Shown piece after piece: positions 13,201-23,252 of a DNA stretch of 64,000 bases. The DNA is from Acanthamoeba castellanii str. Neff (Eukaryota > Discosea > Longamoebia > Acanthamoebidae). Every line of letters begins with the position of its first letter. Positions within the stretch are counted from its first letter, which is position 1. The stretch is from contig NW_004457654.1 of NCBI RefSeq assembly GCF_000313135.1, positions 1,254,730 through 1,318,729 on the forward strand. The letters are read 5' to 3'. The position numbers and the translations under genes are program-made. The notes below the pieces were generated by a model. The model ran no database searches. It saw only the letters and a list, made by a program, of their open reading frames with translations, and was not told where the DNA came from.

Positions 13201-15098
13201 GTCCTGCACGCCGCCACCGGTAGCGACGGCCCTGTCGTCATCATCCTCCGCAGCGTAGGTGTCTACTGAGTCGCTGTCGTCGTCGCTTTCGCTTTCGCTT
13301 TCCGTCTCGCTCTCCGTCTCGCTTTCGCTGCTGTCGCCGCCGTTGCCACCGTCATCGTCCGTGTAGTAGAGGCTGTCTCTGAGCTGCGCCTTCTTGCTCT
13401 TCTTCTCGGCGCGCAGGCAGTCGACCGCCTCCACCACGTCCTCGAGGTAGTTGTCCTCCTGCGTAGGCTTGTAATGCTGCTTGACCTGCTGCTTGCTCTT
13501 GCTGTTGTGCTTCTCCCCCTTTTCTTTCTTCTTCGTCTTCATCTTTTGGCTTCGCTTGGGCGGTGTCGTTACCTCTGGGCGCTTCCCGCTCCCAACGGCG
13601 GGAATCGGATTGTCGTCGGCGGCGAGAAGTTGCGCCATCAGCTCCTCCTCGTCGAGGCACCCGCCTGCCGCCGCCGCCGGCTCTTCCCTAGGAATGGCGG
13701 CCTTGTACTGCTCGCGAACGAGTTCGGCCTCCCTCTGCTTGCCCTTGCGATTTGCTGCGGCGGCGCTGCTGCTGCTTCTGCTGCTGCTCGAATCGTTGCC
13801 GTCACCGTCGTAGCAATAGTGGTCGCTCTTGCCGCCCCTGCTTTCCATGAGGTGCTGGCGCCCGTTCACGACGGTGTAGCCCTGCTGCCGGTCCCTCCTC
13901 TCCGCTTCGCCTTCGTCTTCGCCCTCATTCTCGTCATCGAGGTACCCGGACGACGCGACCTTGTCGCGGGCGGCCGGCGGCTTCGCGGTGGTCTCCGCGA
14001 CCAGCTCGTACACGTCCACGATCCCCGCCGAGTCGGTGCGCAGCCGGCTGTCACTGTAGCGCTGAGGCGTACTTGGCGTCTCTATCAGCACTTGCGTCGA
14101 CGCCACCTCCTCGTAGTTGTCAACAGCTGCCGCCTGCACCAGCGGCTCTGCCTCCTCGTCCCTGCCCGAACTGCTGCTCCGGCCCCGCCTCTGCTGCGAG
14201 CTGGTGTTGGCCGACGACCGCAGGGAGGAGGAGGTGGTGGTGGTCGACGTCGTCGCGCCGTCTTCCGAATAATACTCATACTGCTTGCTCCCGCGATCAT
14301 CGAAGGCGGCCTCGAGCAGATCGTCGACGGGGTCGGACGAGTCCTCCTCGTCGCTGTAGAGCTCGTCCTCCCAGTGGTCGTGCGTGCAGTAGAACTCGGT
14401 CGTCTCGATCAGCTCGAGCTCGAGCGGAATGCTGTCCTCCTCCTCCTTCTTGCGCCGCGCCTCCTCGGCGCAGCGCTTGGCCTCGAGCTCCTTCTCGCGC
14501 CGGTCGATCTCCTCCCTGATGTCGGGGCGCAGCACCTCGTCGTCGTCGTCGTGGCCGACCGCCAGCGAGTTGTCGCTGCGGCTCAGCTTCTTGAACTGCT
14601 CCCGGTCGACAACGATCGTCCGATCGTCGTCGGCGTCATCGGCGTCGCTCTCCTCTTCGGCCTCGGGCACCCAGAAGTCGTCGTTCTCCTGCCGGTCGAC
14701 CGTCGGCATCCGCCGGTGGCCCTTCGCGCCCTTCTTGTCCTCCTTGCTTCGTCGCCGAGTCCTCGACGACACCGCGCTGCCCCGATCAGGAGTGCCCGCC
14801 AAGCTGGCGGGACCGAACACCTGTGGGGCGCCGGACTCAAGAAAAGCACTCGGCAGGCCTTCCACATCGAGCAGGGCTGTTGGCGATCTGTGTGTGCCGC
14901 TGATCACACACACACACACACACACACACACACCAAGGGAGTTAGAGACATCTCACGCGCAAAGTGTGAGGTTTGTGTACCATGCGTCACATGACATGGC
15001 AGCGGGCAAGTTACGGAATGTGCATGCCGAGCAAAACCACCACGCTACCTTCTGAGTCGACTCTGCTTCAAGCTGATCAGCCACTGAAGGCACACACA

Positions 15099-15134
<36 letters not shown>

Positions 15135-15887
15135 ACACACACACACACACACACCAGCAAGCTTTTCTTCTTCTTTGCAGATGACTTACCTGAAGGAGTC
15201 GGCAAGGGGCCGGAGATGTTGATGGCCCGGATGCGGACCGAGGTGCAGATCTCACAGATCACAGCGTTCGAGGCGTTCCAGTACGTGCAGGCCGAACAGC
15301 TCCACCCTGTGGGGGGCGGCATGAAAAACGTGCGATGGGTGAGCACAGGAGCAACACAGGGGGATATGCCACGACAGGTCGCGACATCGCAGATGGTGGT
15401 GGTAGGGCTGTACCATCGCCCTGGAAGCTGGCGGGAGGCTGCAGCGCAAAGGGCGGCTGGTCGCTGGTGGTGGCATTGGTGGCGGTTGCCTTGTCCTTCT
15501 TCTTTTTCTTCTTTTCGCTCTTTGACCTCCTTCTCCTGTCCTTCTCCTCTTTCTTCTTGATCTTTTTGGCCTCTTTCTCGCGTTCCTTCTCCCACTTCTT
15601 GCTTGCCGCCAACGACAAACCCTGCCCCGACGAGGATTGATAGTATTATTAATATTAATATCTAAATTGTCACGTTTAATATGAACATGCGAGGGGAATG
15701 GTGCGAATGAAGATGGAACATAAATGCGCTACGAGGCGATTAAAGGGGGAGAAATTAGGTAATAAATTACCTCTGGCCTTGGCAGATTGGCGAAGGATGA
15801 CGAGGAGCGTTGCTTCTTATCGCTGTGCGCTTGGGTCGTGTCGCCTGCCGACCGGCTCATCCGCTCCTTCGTAGGGGAGCCATCCAT
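1491..15887 (-). CDS. Giant multidomain protein: RanBP2 zinc finger, acidic linker, CLU, TPR, LRR, ARM
   Basis: One continuous series of exons separated by short introns can be followed from ATG at 15887 (MDGSPTKERMSRSAGD) to TGA at 1491 (ending VVYRGGPLS). No intergenic-looking gap lies between the parts. Order: short lysine-rich N-terminus, RanBP2-type zinc finger, about 2.2 kb acidic/serine-rich exon, helical region, CLU domain, TPR-like repeats with a charged low-complexity insert, AMN1/F-box-type leucine-rich repeats, then armadillo repeats. I estimate over 3,000 residues. The CLU part matches the family well (GINNRYLG, SCDMGATV, GRDRRFYVLG), and CLU proteins such as CLUH bind mRNAs for mitochondrial proteins. 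The junction between the zinc-finger exon and the long acidic exon is unsure. A split into two or three genes is possible, but I found no stop/start pair that would demand it. Role is unknown, and a large scaffold is an inference. Confidence 0.72.
2255..2347. repeat. 9-bp tandem repeat (GTGTGTGCG), about 10 copies, intronic
   Basis: Near-perfect tandem array of a 9-base unit inside an intron of the giant gene. The array gives artefactual open frames (CGVCGV and its complement), which should be ignored. Confidence 0.93.
3401..3502. repeat. 7-bp tandem repeat (GTGTCGT/GTGCCGT), about 14 copies, intronic
   Basis: Array of a 7-base unit with two variants, a GTGCCGT cluster at the left end followed by GTGTCGT copies. 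It lies in an intron between two armadillo exons of the giant gene. It reads as periodic CVVCRVS in all three frames because 7 is not a multiple of 3. Confidence 0.93.
3740..6030 (-). other. Leucine-rich repeats of AMN1/F-box-LRR type (giant gene)
   Basis: Successive exons carry cysteine/leucine-type LRRs: LALEELSLSCCAQVSGTCLE, then KLQQLSMPHCCYQDTYKPLQ, then RNLTSLDFGYHH, then GLTSLDLYYLHNLTRHAF, then RRLRLPCLTPYAV, then TSLTTLHLAHCVNIGYAG, then CPQLSILNVALTKIGG, then CRQLRELSLGCPFRLRDDVL, then DNLKRLALFRAAKAQ. The spacing resembles the repeats of F-box/LRR proteins, but no F-box was found before them. Confidence 0.75.
4198..4256. repeat. GT-rich microsatellite, intronic
   Basis: GTGTGTGTG blocks interrupted by single G's, in an intron of the LRR part of the giant gene. 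Confidence 0.85.
7619..7680. repeat. CA microsatellite, intronic
   Basis: Mixed CACACGACAC and (CA)n tract in an intron of the TPR part of the giant gene. Confidence 0.85.
8956..9014. repeat. CA microsatellite, intronic
   Basis: (CA)n tract broken three times by an extra A (acacaacac), within an intron at the border between the CLU and TPR parts of the giant gene. Confidence 0.85.
9080..11110 (-). other. CLU domain region of the giant gene
   Basis: Exons here encode a clustered-mitochondria (CLU) domain. Visible features are KFAMDWEGLYGGDEYSAKVA, the ILPISHADTLVYGSCDMGAT stretch that parallels the YGS-D-G-TV core of CLUH, EGHLGRDRRFYVLG followed by ARTFPP (CLUH: GxDGRxYxLDxxRTFPP), and LHREGINNRYLG (CLUH: RGINMRYLG). 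The match covers both the CLU core and the following central helical part. In CLUH-type proteins this region is followed by TPRs, as it is here. Confidence 0.82.
10210..10263. repeat. Compound (GTGA)n-(CGG)n repeat, intronic
   Basis: Five copies of GTGA pass directly into about eleven CGG triplets, inside an intron of the CLU region. On the sense (minus) strand this is a (CCG)n tract followed by (TCAC)n. Pure CGG runs are prone to fold and to change length. Confidence 0.9.
12660..14900 (-). other. Long acidic, serine-rich low-complexity exon of the giant gene
   Basis: A single open exon rich in Asp, Glu and Ser runs (for example SESETESETESESESDDDSD) and in charged helices such as EEARRKKEEEDS. 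No folded domain was recognised, and it is likely disordered. It ends in DMRFPEHSRKMAVMSKKSDQYLH before a GTACGTG donor. The opposite strand of this exon is also open for about 500 codons because of its codon bias. That antisense frame is not considered a gene. Confidence 0.6.
14905..14933. repeat. (CA)n microsatellite at the intron end before the acidic exon
   Basis: A (CA)n run, or (GT)n on the coding strand, directly upstream of the acceptor TGATCAG used by the long acidic exon of the giant gene. Confidence 0.85.
15090..15155. repeat. Compound CA-CT-CA microsatellite
   Basis: (CA)n, then (CT)n, then two further (CA)n blocks, lying in the intron after the RanBP2 zinc-finger exon. Confidence 0.85.
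15184..15310 (-). other. RanBP2-type zinc finger exon of the giant gene
   Basis: The exon encodes WSCSACTYWNASNAVICEIC, the W-x-C-x2-C-x10-C-x2-C pattern of RanBP2/Npl4 zinc fingers, including the conserved Trp and Asn. Such fingers bind ubiquitin, single-stranded RNA or Ran in known proteins, and which of these applies here is not visible. The exon is bounded by an acceptor after a C-rich tract and the donor GTAAGTC. The next exon downstream may be a 35-base segment at about 15053-15087 (flanked by cag and gtagcg), or splicing may go straight to the long acidic exon. Confidence 0.75.
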
Positions 15888-16483
15888 TCCTTCCCGCCAG
15901 AGATGACGATATGATTTTGTGCGGTTCGGTCCCGAAATAGGTTTTTCACATGTTTCGAATACCTCAATGTTTCAGTGGCGTTCAACCGACAGAGCTCAGG
16001 AATTTGAACAAAACCACAGCTGAAATAATTACAAGTTTTGATGGTGTTCGTCCTGGAGATTTCGAGCCACAAAACTGGGATTTATCCCACAACATCAAGT
16101 AATCCAAGGCACGCACACGATGCACACGACACGTACGACACAACGCACACCGCACACGGTGCTTGCTGGTCATTCTGGAGGCGTCCCTGGAGAGATTCCT
16201 GAAGCGACGCAGAACCGGAGGGGTTCGGGCTGTGGCCAACGTGCTGCAGTCCCTCGAGTAGCGTTCCTTGTCACTCTCCTCCTCCAGCTCGCACCCTTCA
16301 GTACCGAATAGTATTCGTATTTCTCTCTCAGTTTTTCTGATGACCCAATGAAATTGTGGCACCGAGAGCGGTGGGTGAGAGCTTCTCTTCCCAACAACAA
16401 CAACCAGCTTCTACGAGAGCCACAAAGTTCCAGCCGTGGCGCAGGTGCAGTGACGGAGACTACGACCACACAGGCACACAGCG
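15888..16483. promoter_or_regulatory. Divergent intergenic region between the giant gene and the ABCG transporter
   Basis: About 600 bases separate two start codons pointing away from each other, so both promoters must lie here. Open frames of about 70-130 codons occur on both strands, but none resembles a known protein or shows splice context. I saw no clear TATA element or repeat array. Confidence 0.5.
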
Positions 16484-19400
16484 ATGCGATGCCTCCGCCT
16501 TGCGCTGTTTCTGCTGGTTTTGTGTGCCGCGAGCAGGCAAGCTCCGACACCCCCAGGAACCCCACAGCTTAGTCCGGCGCAGATGGAACTGTTGATGCGT
16601 CGCCTGCCCCCTGTACCGGCCTGGTGGCTCAACGGCTCGAGCCCGGAGTTGCCCCGATTGCCCCCTCCCTCGGCCTACGCCCAACCTCCTCCACAGCTCC
16701 TCGAGGCCGCCGACCAGCTGGGCGGCATGACGGACGACCTCGCCGCAGCCCTCAACGCCAGCACCAACAACACCATGGCCATCCGCGTCTGCTCTGCGCT
16801 GCTAAACAACAACAACAACAACAACAGTTCGGGGGACAATCTCTACCAGCACCTGCTGTGCTCGGACGACGTGGTTCAGGCCCTGGCCAAGGGCAGAAGC
16901 GCCAGCTACTACGACCTCTCCCGCTGCTCGCCGTCCGACTACGACCTCGGGTGCCTGGCCGGCTTCTTCTCGCTCGACCCTGTCGAGGCCAGCCAGCGCC
17001 GCCTGTTCCTCAACGCCTTCTACCCAACCGTCCAGTGCTGCCCGGGCCACTACTGCCCGATGGGCGTCGTGTGCATGATCCCCTGCTCGGCCGGAGCCTA
17101 CTGCCCTCCGGTGCGCGCAGCCTACAACGACACCTTCTGCAACCCGTACGGCACCGTGGCCACCCCCTACCTCGGCTGCGGCGGCGCCGTCGACAACCAC
17201 CCCTGTCCGGCCGGCTACTACTGCCCCAACACCACGACCGTCCTCCTCTGCCCTGCAAACCACTACTGTCCCTCTGGTTCACAGTGCGTGCATGGCATTC
17301 CTGGCAGGTCTGGTCATGATACTGTGGCGGATGGTGATTGTGTGCTTGTGCGTGTGCGTGGCAGGAATCCGCAGCTCTGCCCGTTGCTGGCGGAGTGTCC
17401 GTCCGGGGCGTCAGCGCCTAAGCTGGACCTGGGAGGCCTGGCCAAGGTGCTGGGCGTGCTGGGCGCCCTGTTCCTCTTCGTGCTGCTCGGCCGCCGCCGA
17501 TACAACCGCAGCTGGGAACGCGACATCACCGCCTGGCGGTCGCAGGTCAAGGCCGCCGAACCAGACGATGAACGAGAAGCCGATACCGACACGCTCCAGG
17601 AGGCCGAGGAGCAGAGCCTGCTGCTGCCCAGCCGCGACGTGCTGCACCGGATCGATGTAGAGCTGGACAACATTGGCGTGCGGCTCGCCGGCAGGTGGGC
17701 GCTCACCGGCGTCACCGGCAGGCTGTCGGCCGGGCGGGTCACCGCCATCATGGGTCCGTCAGGCGCCGGCAAGTCGGTGCTGCTCCACACCCTGGCCGGC
17801 CGGCAGGTCGGCGGCAGGGCCAAGCTTAGCGGTACCATCCGCCTCAACGGCAGCGACTGCGTGTCGCTGGCCGACTGCCGGAGCGTGGTGGGCTTCGTGC
17901 CGCAGGAGGACGTCATGCACCGCTCGCTTACCGTGTTCGAGAACGTCGACTTCAACGCGCAGTGGCGCCTGCCCCGCATCATGACCAGGCGGCAGAAGAC
18001 CGACGTCGTGTTCGCCGCGCTGGACGTGCTGGGCCTGGACAACCCACGCGTCATGCGAACCCGCATCGGAGACGACGCCGAGCGCGGGGTGTCGGGCGGC
18101 GAGCGCAAGCGCGTGAACATTGGGATGGAGCTGGTGGCCCAGCCCAGCCTGCTGCTGCTCGACGAGCCCACGTCGGGCCTCGACGCCTCGACCAGCATCG
18201 ACGTGGTGCGCGGGCTCAAGTCCGTCGCGCAATCGGGCGTCAACGTGGTGGTGGCGCTGCACCAGCCCCGGGTCGAGACCCTGCGCCTGTTCGATGACCT
18301 ACTGCTCCTCGCGCCCGGCGGCCGCACCGTCTACGCCGGGCCGACCCAAAACGCCGTCGCGTACTTTACCGGCCTGGGCTACGCACTGCCCGACCAATGC
18401 AACCCTGGTACCGCCACTTCATTGATTTCTATATAATATCTATTTCTAATATATATATATATATATGGATCCATTAAGAACTGTGTAGTTGCTAACCATC
18501 AACTTTGCAGCGGACTTCTTCCTCGACGCCATCTCTGGGTTGTTGCCGCGCAACAACGGCGACGGGTCGTTGGCTGCGGCGGCAGGCAGCAAGACGGACC
18601 ATGCGACGCACCTGGTGGAGCAGTGGGAAGCGCAGCGAGCCGTCGCGGGAGCGTACAAGGACGATCGGCTTCGTCGTCACGGGTCCTGCAGCTTGGTCGA
18701 TCTGCAGTGCCTCGATCGGAAGACGGCGGGCGTGCTTGCCCAGACCTGGCTGTGCACCAAGCGCGCAGTCATCCAGCGCACGCGGGAACTCAACACGGCC
18801 CTCACTGACTACTGCCTCGTAGCCACCGCCGGCCTCGTGCTCGGCCTTCTCTTTCACGCCGTGCAACTCCAAAAGGTATACACATTCGCATCAACACACG
18901 CACGCACGCACGCACGCACGCAACACACACACCGCGCACGCACACGCATGAGACACGCTGTGTGAGTCGTGTGTCTCATGACACGAGTGTAAACAGGTGC
19001 CCAGCGTCAACTTGTTCATCAGCATGGCGCTCGGCTTCGCGGCCACGCAACAGGCTCTCCGGCTGTTTGGCGCCGAGCGCGCAGTGTTCGCCCGGGAGGC
19101 CGACACCGGCATCAGCCGCCTGGCCTACTTTCTCGGCAAGAACCTGGCCGCGCTGCCCGACCTCTTCATCCTCCCCTTCATCTTCCTCTCCATGTTCTAC
19201 TCCTTCTCCAGCCCGCGCGGCGGCTTCGTCGACTACCTCGTGCTCCTGCTCGCCGCCCAGTGGGCGCTGAGCGGCGTGGGCCACGTCATCTCGGTGGTGC
19301 TCGACCCGGCCAAGGCCCAGCTCGCCGCCGTCGTCGTCACGCTGGTGCTCAACGGCATCAGCGGCTTCTCGCCGCACAAGAGCGAGCTGGGCCGGTTCGG

Positions 19401-19695
19401 GGCCGTCTGCTACGCGTCGTACGGCTTCTGGCTCACCGAGGCCCTGTTCCTGATCGAGGCCCAGCACTACCCGGACATCTACGCCCCGACCAAGAGCGAC
19501 ATTGCGGCCATGTTCGACTTTGACGCGGCACGATGGGTGGGCGTGCACGTGGGCGTGCTGGTGGCCATGGGCGCCGGATGCCGTCTGGTCTGCCTGCTGG
19601 CGCTTGAGCTCACCCGCCGTGCCTGGCCCTCGCCTCGCCGACTCTGGCGCAGAGTCGCCAGCATGTCCGCCAGCATGTCCTATCACACACTTTGA
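16484..19695 (+). CDS. ABCG-type ABC half-transporter with cysteine-rich N-terminal ectodomain
   Basis: ATP-driven membrane transporter of the ABCG/white group, with substrate unknown. It starts with a signal peptide (MRCLRLALFLLVLCAASRQA). A cysteine-rich ectodomain with GHYCP, GAYCP, GYYCP and NHYCP units follows, as in plant ABCG24/28-like proteins. One membrane segment comes next, then the ATPase: Walker A GPSGAGKS, Q-loop VPQED, signature VSGGERKRVNIG, Walker B LLLLDEPTSGLD and H-loop LHQP. The C-terminal half holds the membrane domain (FISMALGFAATQQALRLFG onward). Introns are 18408-18510 and 18876-18996. An optional 81-base in-frame intron lies at 17284-17364. It ends at TGA 19693-19695, only 20 bases from the convergent kinase gene. 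As a half-size transporter it must dimerise. All ATPase motifs are intact. Confidence 0.93.
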
Positions 19696-19715
19696 TTTTA
19701 TTGGAAATAAGGTGG

Positions 19716-22700
19716 TCAGTTGCTTCTGCTGCTGCTGCGGTTCAGCGCGGGCGAATGTGGCGGCGGTAGCGAGGGGCTGTGGCCGTCGTCCTGCGCCCAA
19801 TGCATGGCCCGCTCCACGGCCCGCTTCCACGCGGCGTACTTGGTCCGCCGTGTCTCCTCGTCAAACTCGGGCGTGAACCGGTGCATCGACGCCCGCAGGC
19901 CCTTCAGCTCCTCCTTCGACTTCCAAATGCCTGCCAGAGAGAGAGAGAGAGTTGAGTCGACCATGATGTGAAGAGGTCGCACGTGGAGGTGGTTCGCACC
20001 CGCGCCAAGCCCGGCCAGGAAGGCGGCGCCAAGGGCGGTCATCTGGTCGGGGTGCGGATGCCGTATGATCTCCCGGCCGGTCATGTTGGCGATGAACTGG
20101 TTCACAAAATCGTTCTGGCTGACCCCGCCGTCGATCTTCATCAGCGGCGACACTCGCAGGTTCGGCAAGTCGGCCTTCATCGTCTCCAGCAGATCATTGC
20201 ATGTGTAGCCCTACCATCCACGCGACAGAGGTGTCTGTCAGCACCGGTGTCGCGTGTTGCGTGTCGTTGGCCGTGTCGCTGGTGTGCCGTGTGTGCCGTG
20301 TGTGCCGTGTGTGCCGTGTGTGCCGTGTGTGCCGTGTGTGCCGTGTGTGCCGTGTGTGCCGTGTTAACGTACAATACTCTCCAGCATCGCGCGCACCAAG
20401 TGTTGCTTCTTGGTAGAGGTGGTCATGCCCAAAATTGTGCCTCTCGCCGTCGGATCTGCAAACAAAATCACGCCACCACACGCGAAGAGGGTGAGCAGAG
20501 CCTTCGACTCAATCATAATGAGAGCCGAGCGCGGGTGGGTTGTAAATAACATACCCTGATGAGGAGCCGCAAGGCCGGAGAAGGCGGGAACAAAATATAC
20601 GCCGTGGGTGTCGTCGACGGAGGTGGCCATGCCCTCCGTTTCCTTTGCGTGATCGTACCAGCCCATTTCCTGTGCGTGAACGCAGCCAATCGACAAAAAA
20701 AGTTTAAACTTCAATCGCCCACCAACCCAACAACGAGACAAGGAAAGGCGAGAGGTGAAAGGGGGGCAGTACCCGAGAGCCCCAGTCGATCACGGAACCA
20801 ACGCTGGGCATGGGACCCTCGATCATGTAGGTGATCTCCTTGCCTATCGCCCACGCGATCAGCGGCAACAAACTGAGAGATCAAGCGCAACTCGTCGGTG
20901 AGCGTTACGGTGCAGAAACGGCCGACAAGCAATGAACGGTAATTGACAGGAGGGAGTGGTTGGTTACCCGTGCGTGGAGACGAGAGGCTGCGAGCCGGTG
21001 TTGATGTCGATGAAGCAGCCCGTGCCGATCGTCACCTTACAGTCGCCCACGTCGAAGCAGCACTCGCCAAACAGCGCCGCCTGCTGGTCTGCGACGATGG
21101 CCCGAATCGGTATGGCCGCGCCGAAGAACCGAGGCAACGTGCTCCCAAAATCGCCGCTCGTGGGCCTCACCTACAGCCGAGTTAACCCGTCACAGTCGCT
21201 TTAGGTCCGCAGGTTCACACGCAGCGCGAGCAATCGTTGCTCTTCATTCCCCACGGGCGTCGTACCTCTGGAAAAATGCTCGCCGGAAGGCCGACGACGG
21301 AAAACAGTTGCTGATTCCACCCGAGCTCGAACGTGTCGTACAGCCCCGTCGCACTCGCGTTCGAATAATCCGTGGCGTGGACCTTACCGCCTGCGCGCGT
21401 TGCCATGTGTTCTGATGTGAGGCCTCATCGACACTCGCAGGTGATGATGATGATGATGATGAAGAAGAAGAAAGACAAGGCCATCTCGAACGCACCGGTC
21501 AGGTTCCACAATATCCAGGTGTCGGTGGTGCCGAAGAGGAGCTTGCCCTGTGCGGCCAGCTCTTGCGCGCCTTCGACGTTCTTCATGGCCCACATTAATC
21601 GGGGCGTGCAGTGGATTGGCGAGAACTTGAAGATGCTGCCCATCAGATGCCTGTCAACCAGTCAACACACCACGCCAGTGAGCAAACTGCAACTGAACTA
21701 AAACTTGAAGACTTCCGCCGAAATGCCGCACCTTGTTCTTCTCGTCACGATATGTGCAAACTTGGAGAACGCATGAATGCCTGCAGCAGAACATGCATCA
21801 GCAACACCACACACACACACACACACACAACACACACTAAACACCACACACCACACACACACACACACACGACGCAGAAAGGGCATCGCACCTCGGAAGG
21901 CGTAGGAGTCGTTCCACTCCTCACAGATACCGACTGTCCGCACGTCTTGCCAAGTGATAAAATTACAGAGCGGCCTTCCCGTCTCCCTGTGCACAGCGCA
22001 ATGATGGGATCTCGCGTCAGCTCACGCGCGGCTCGCATCATCCATCAACGTTGGAGGAGAAGGGGGAGGAACGTACTTGTTCCAGAGGAGGAACGATGCG
22101 CGCTGCGTCGTGATGCCGATGGCCTTCACCTGCGCCGCCGTTATTCGCGTCTTCTTCAACACCTTGTTGACCACATCCCTGAACGTGTCCAACAGCACCT
22201 GCACGCGCGCGCGATGAAGATGAGATGAGGACGCACCTTACAAGAAGAAGAAGAAGATGATGATGATGATGAGCTGTCAACAAAGGGCTTGGGCAGCGTG
22301 TGTATGTACGTACGTATGGGTCCTGTTCCACCCAGCCCGGCTGCGGGTAGAGCGTGGGCAGCGACTGGTAGAAGCCACCACGATTGCGGCATGACGCCGC
22401 GGGCTTGTCGTGTTTGCTCTTGCCCTTGGCGCCGCTGCTGCTGCCGCTGCTGCTGCCGCTGCCGCTGCTGCCCACGTCGTAGGCGTAGGCCCGCAGCCCG
22501 CTCGTGCCCACATCCACGCACAGCAGGTGCGGTGTCTCGCCGTCCACGTCCTCGTCTTGGTTGAGGTGATCGCACGCGCTGTTGGTCTCTTCATCGACCT
22601 CCTCCGTTTTATCTACTTCTTCTTTCTCCTCCTCTTTCTCGGGCTGTTTCATCTTCTTGCTGTTCATCTGCACGTAGTGGCGTTGGATGAGCGTGAAGGA

Positions 22701-23252
22701 GCGCGGGCAGTCGCCGAAGCGGAGGACGTCGCCTGGTCGCACGGGGGTGTACTCGCGCGCTGAGATGCGACGATCGTTGACGTAGGTGCCATGCTTGCTG
22801 CTCAGATCGTAGACAAAGATGGAGGGTTCCTCGGCATGATCGGTTTCTCCACCATTCTCGCTCTCCATCGTTCCTTTCGAGAGATTCGGTCTCGATCGCT
22901 CCTTCGTCACGGTTGGCTGCCCCTTCTCTCCATCCTTCTGCTGGCCATCTCGTGCGAATTGAAGAATCGCATGGGTTCTGGAGATCGAGAGGTGATCGAC
23001 GTAGATGTCGCACGAGGGCAGGCGGCCAATCGTGAAGTGTCCCTTCCTGGATTCGGCCAGAGCCTGGCTCAAATCGAAGGTCTCCATCGTACGCCCATTT
23101 CGGAGGGGCGATTCGAGGCTGAGCGTAATCGGATTCTTCTTGTGCTGCGTCAGTCCCCACGCCGGTGGCTCGTAGTCAATCGCTCCATCTTGCTCCTCCA
23201 TCACCACTCCTCCATCTTCGGGCACCCGGTCGTCCGCGAGGCGGCCCAGCAT
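19716..23252 (-). CDS. GK5-type glycerol kinase fused to an N-terminal FHA domain
   Basis: The first exon (23252 to about 22322) encodes both an FHA domain and the start of an FGGY kinase with no stop between them. [43 protein letters not shown] and RPGDVLRFG, closest by eye to the FHA domain of kanadaptin (SLC4A1AP). An acidic linker with [18 protein letters not shown] joins it to [17 protein letters not shown], the kinase phosphate-binding start. The kinase then follows GK5: [94 protein letters not shown], the catalytic-type Asp in [13 protein letters not shown], and [13 protein letters not shown]. Glycerol kinase activity is expected but GK5 substrates are poorly defined. FHA domains bind phosphothreonine, so recruitment to a phosphoprotein is an inference. 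Confidence 0.9.
20282..20364. repeat. 9-bp tandem repeat (GTGTGTGCC), about 9 copies, intronic
   Basis: Tandem array of a 9-base unit in an intron near the 3' end of the FHA-glycerol kinase gene. It differs by one base from the unit at 2255-2347. Confidence 0.93.
21806..21871. repeat. CA-rich microsatellite, intronic
   Basis: (CA)n blocks interrupted by ACTAAACACC, in an intron of the FHA-glycerol kinase gene. Confidence 0.85.

Noticed and set aside
13474..14994. Open frame of 506 codons on the plus strand
   Set aside because: It lies antisense to the acidic exon of the giant gene and arises from its biased GAG/GAC/TCG codons. Its own product is Leu/Arg/Val-rich without domains or splice context.
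15982..16362. Minus-strand frame of 126 codons upstream of the giant gene
   Set aside because: No similarity was recognised, it has no convincing donor into the next exon, and it lies in the divergent promoter region.
22409..22575. Plus-strand frame with poly-Ala and poly-Cys runs
   Set aside because: It is antisense to the Ser/Gly-rich linker after the kinase start in the FHA-kinase exon.
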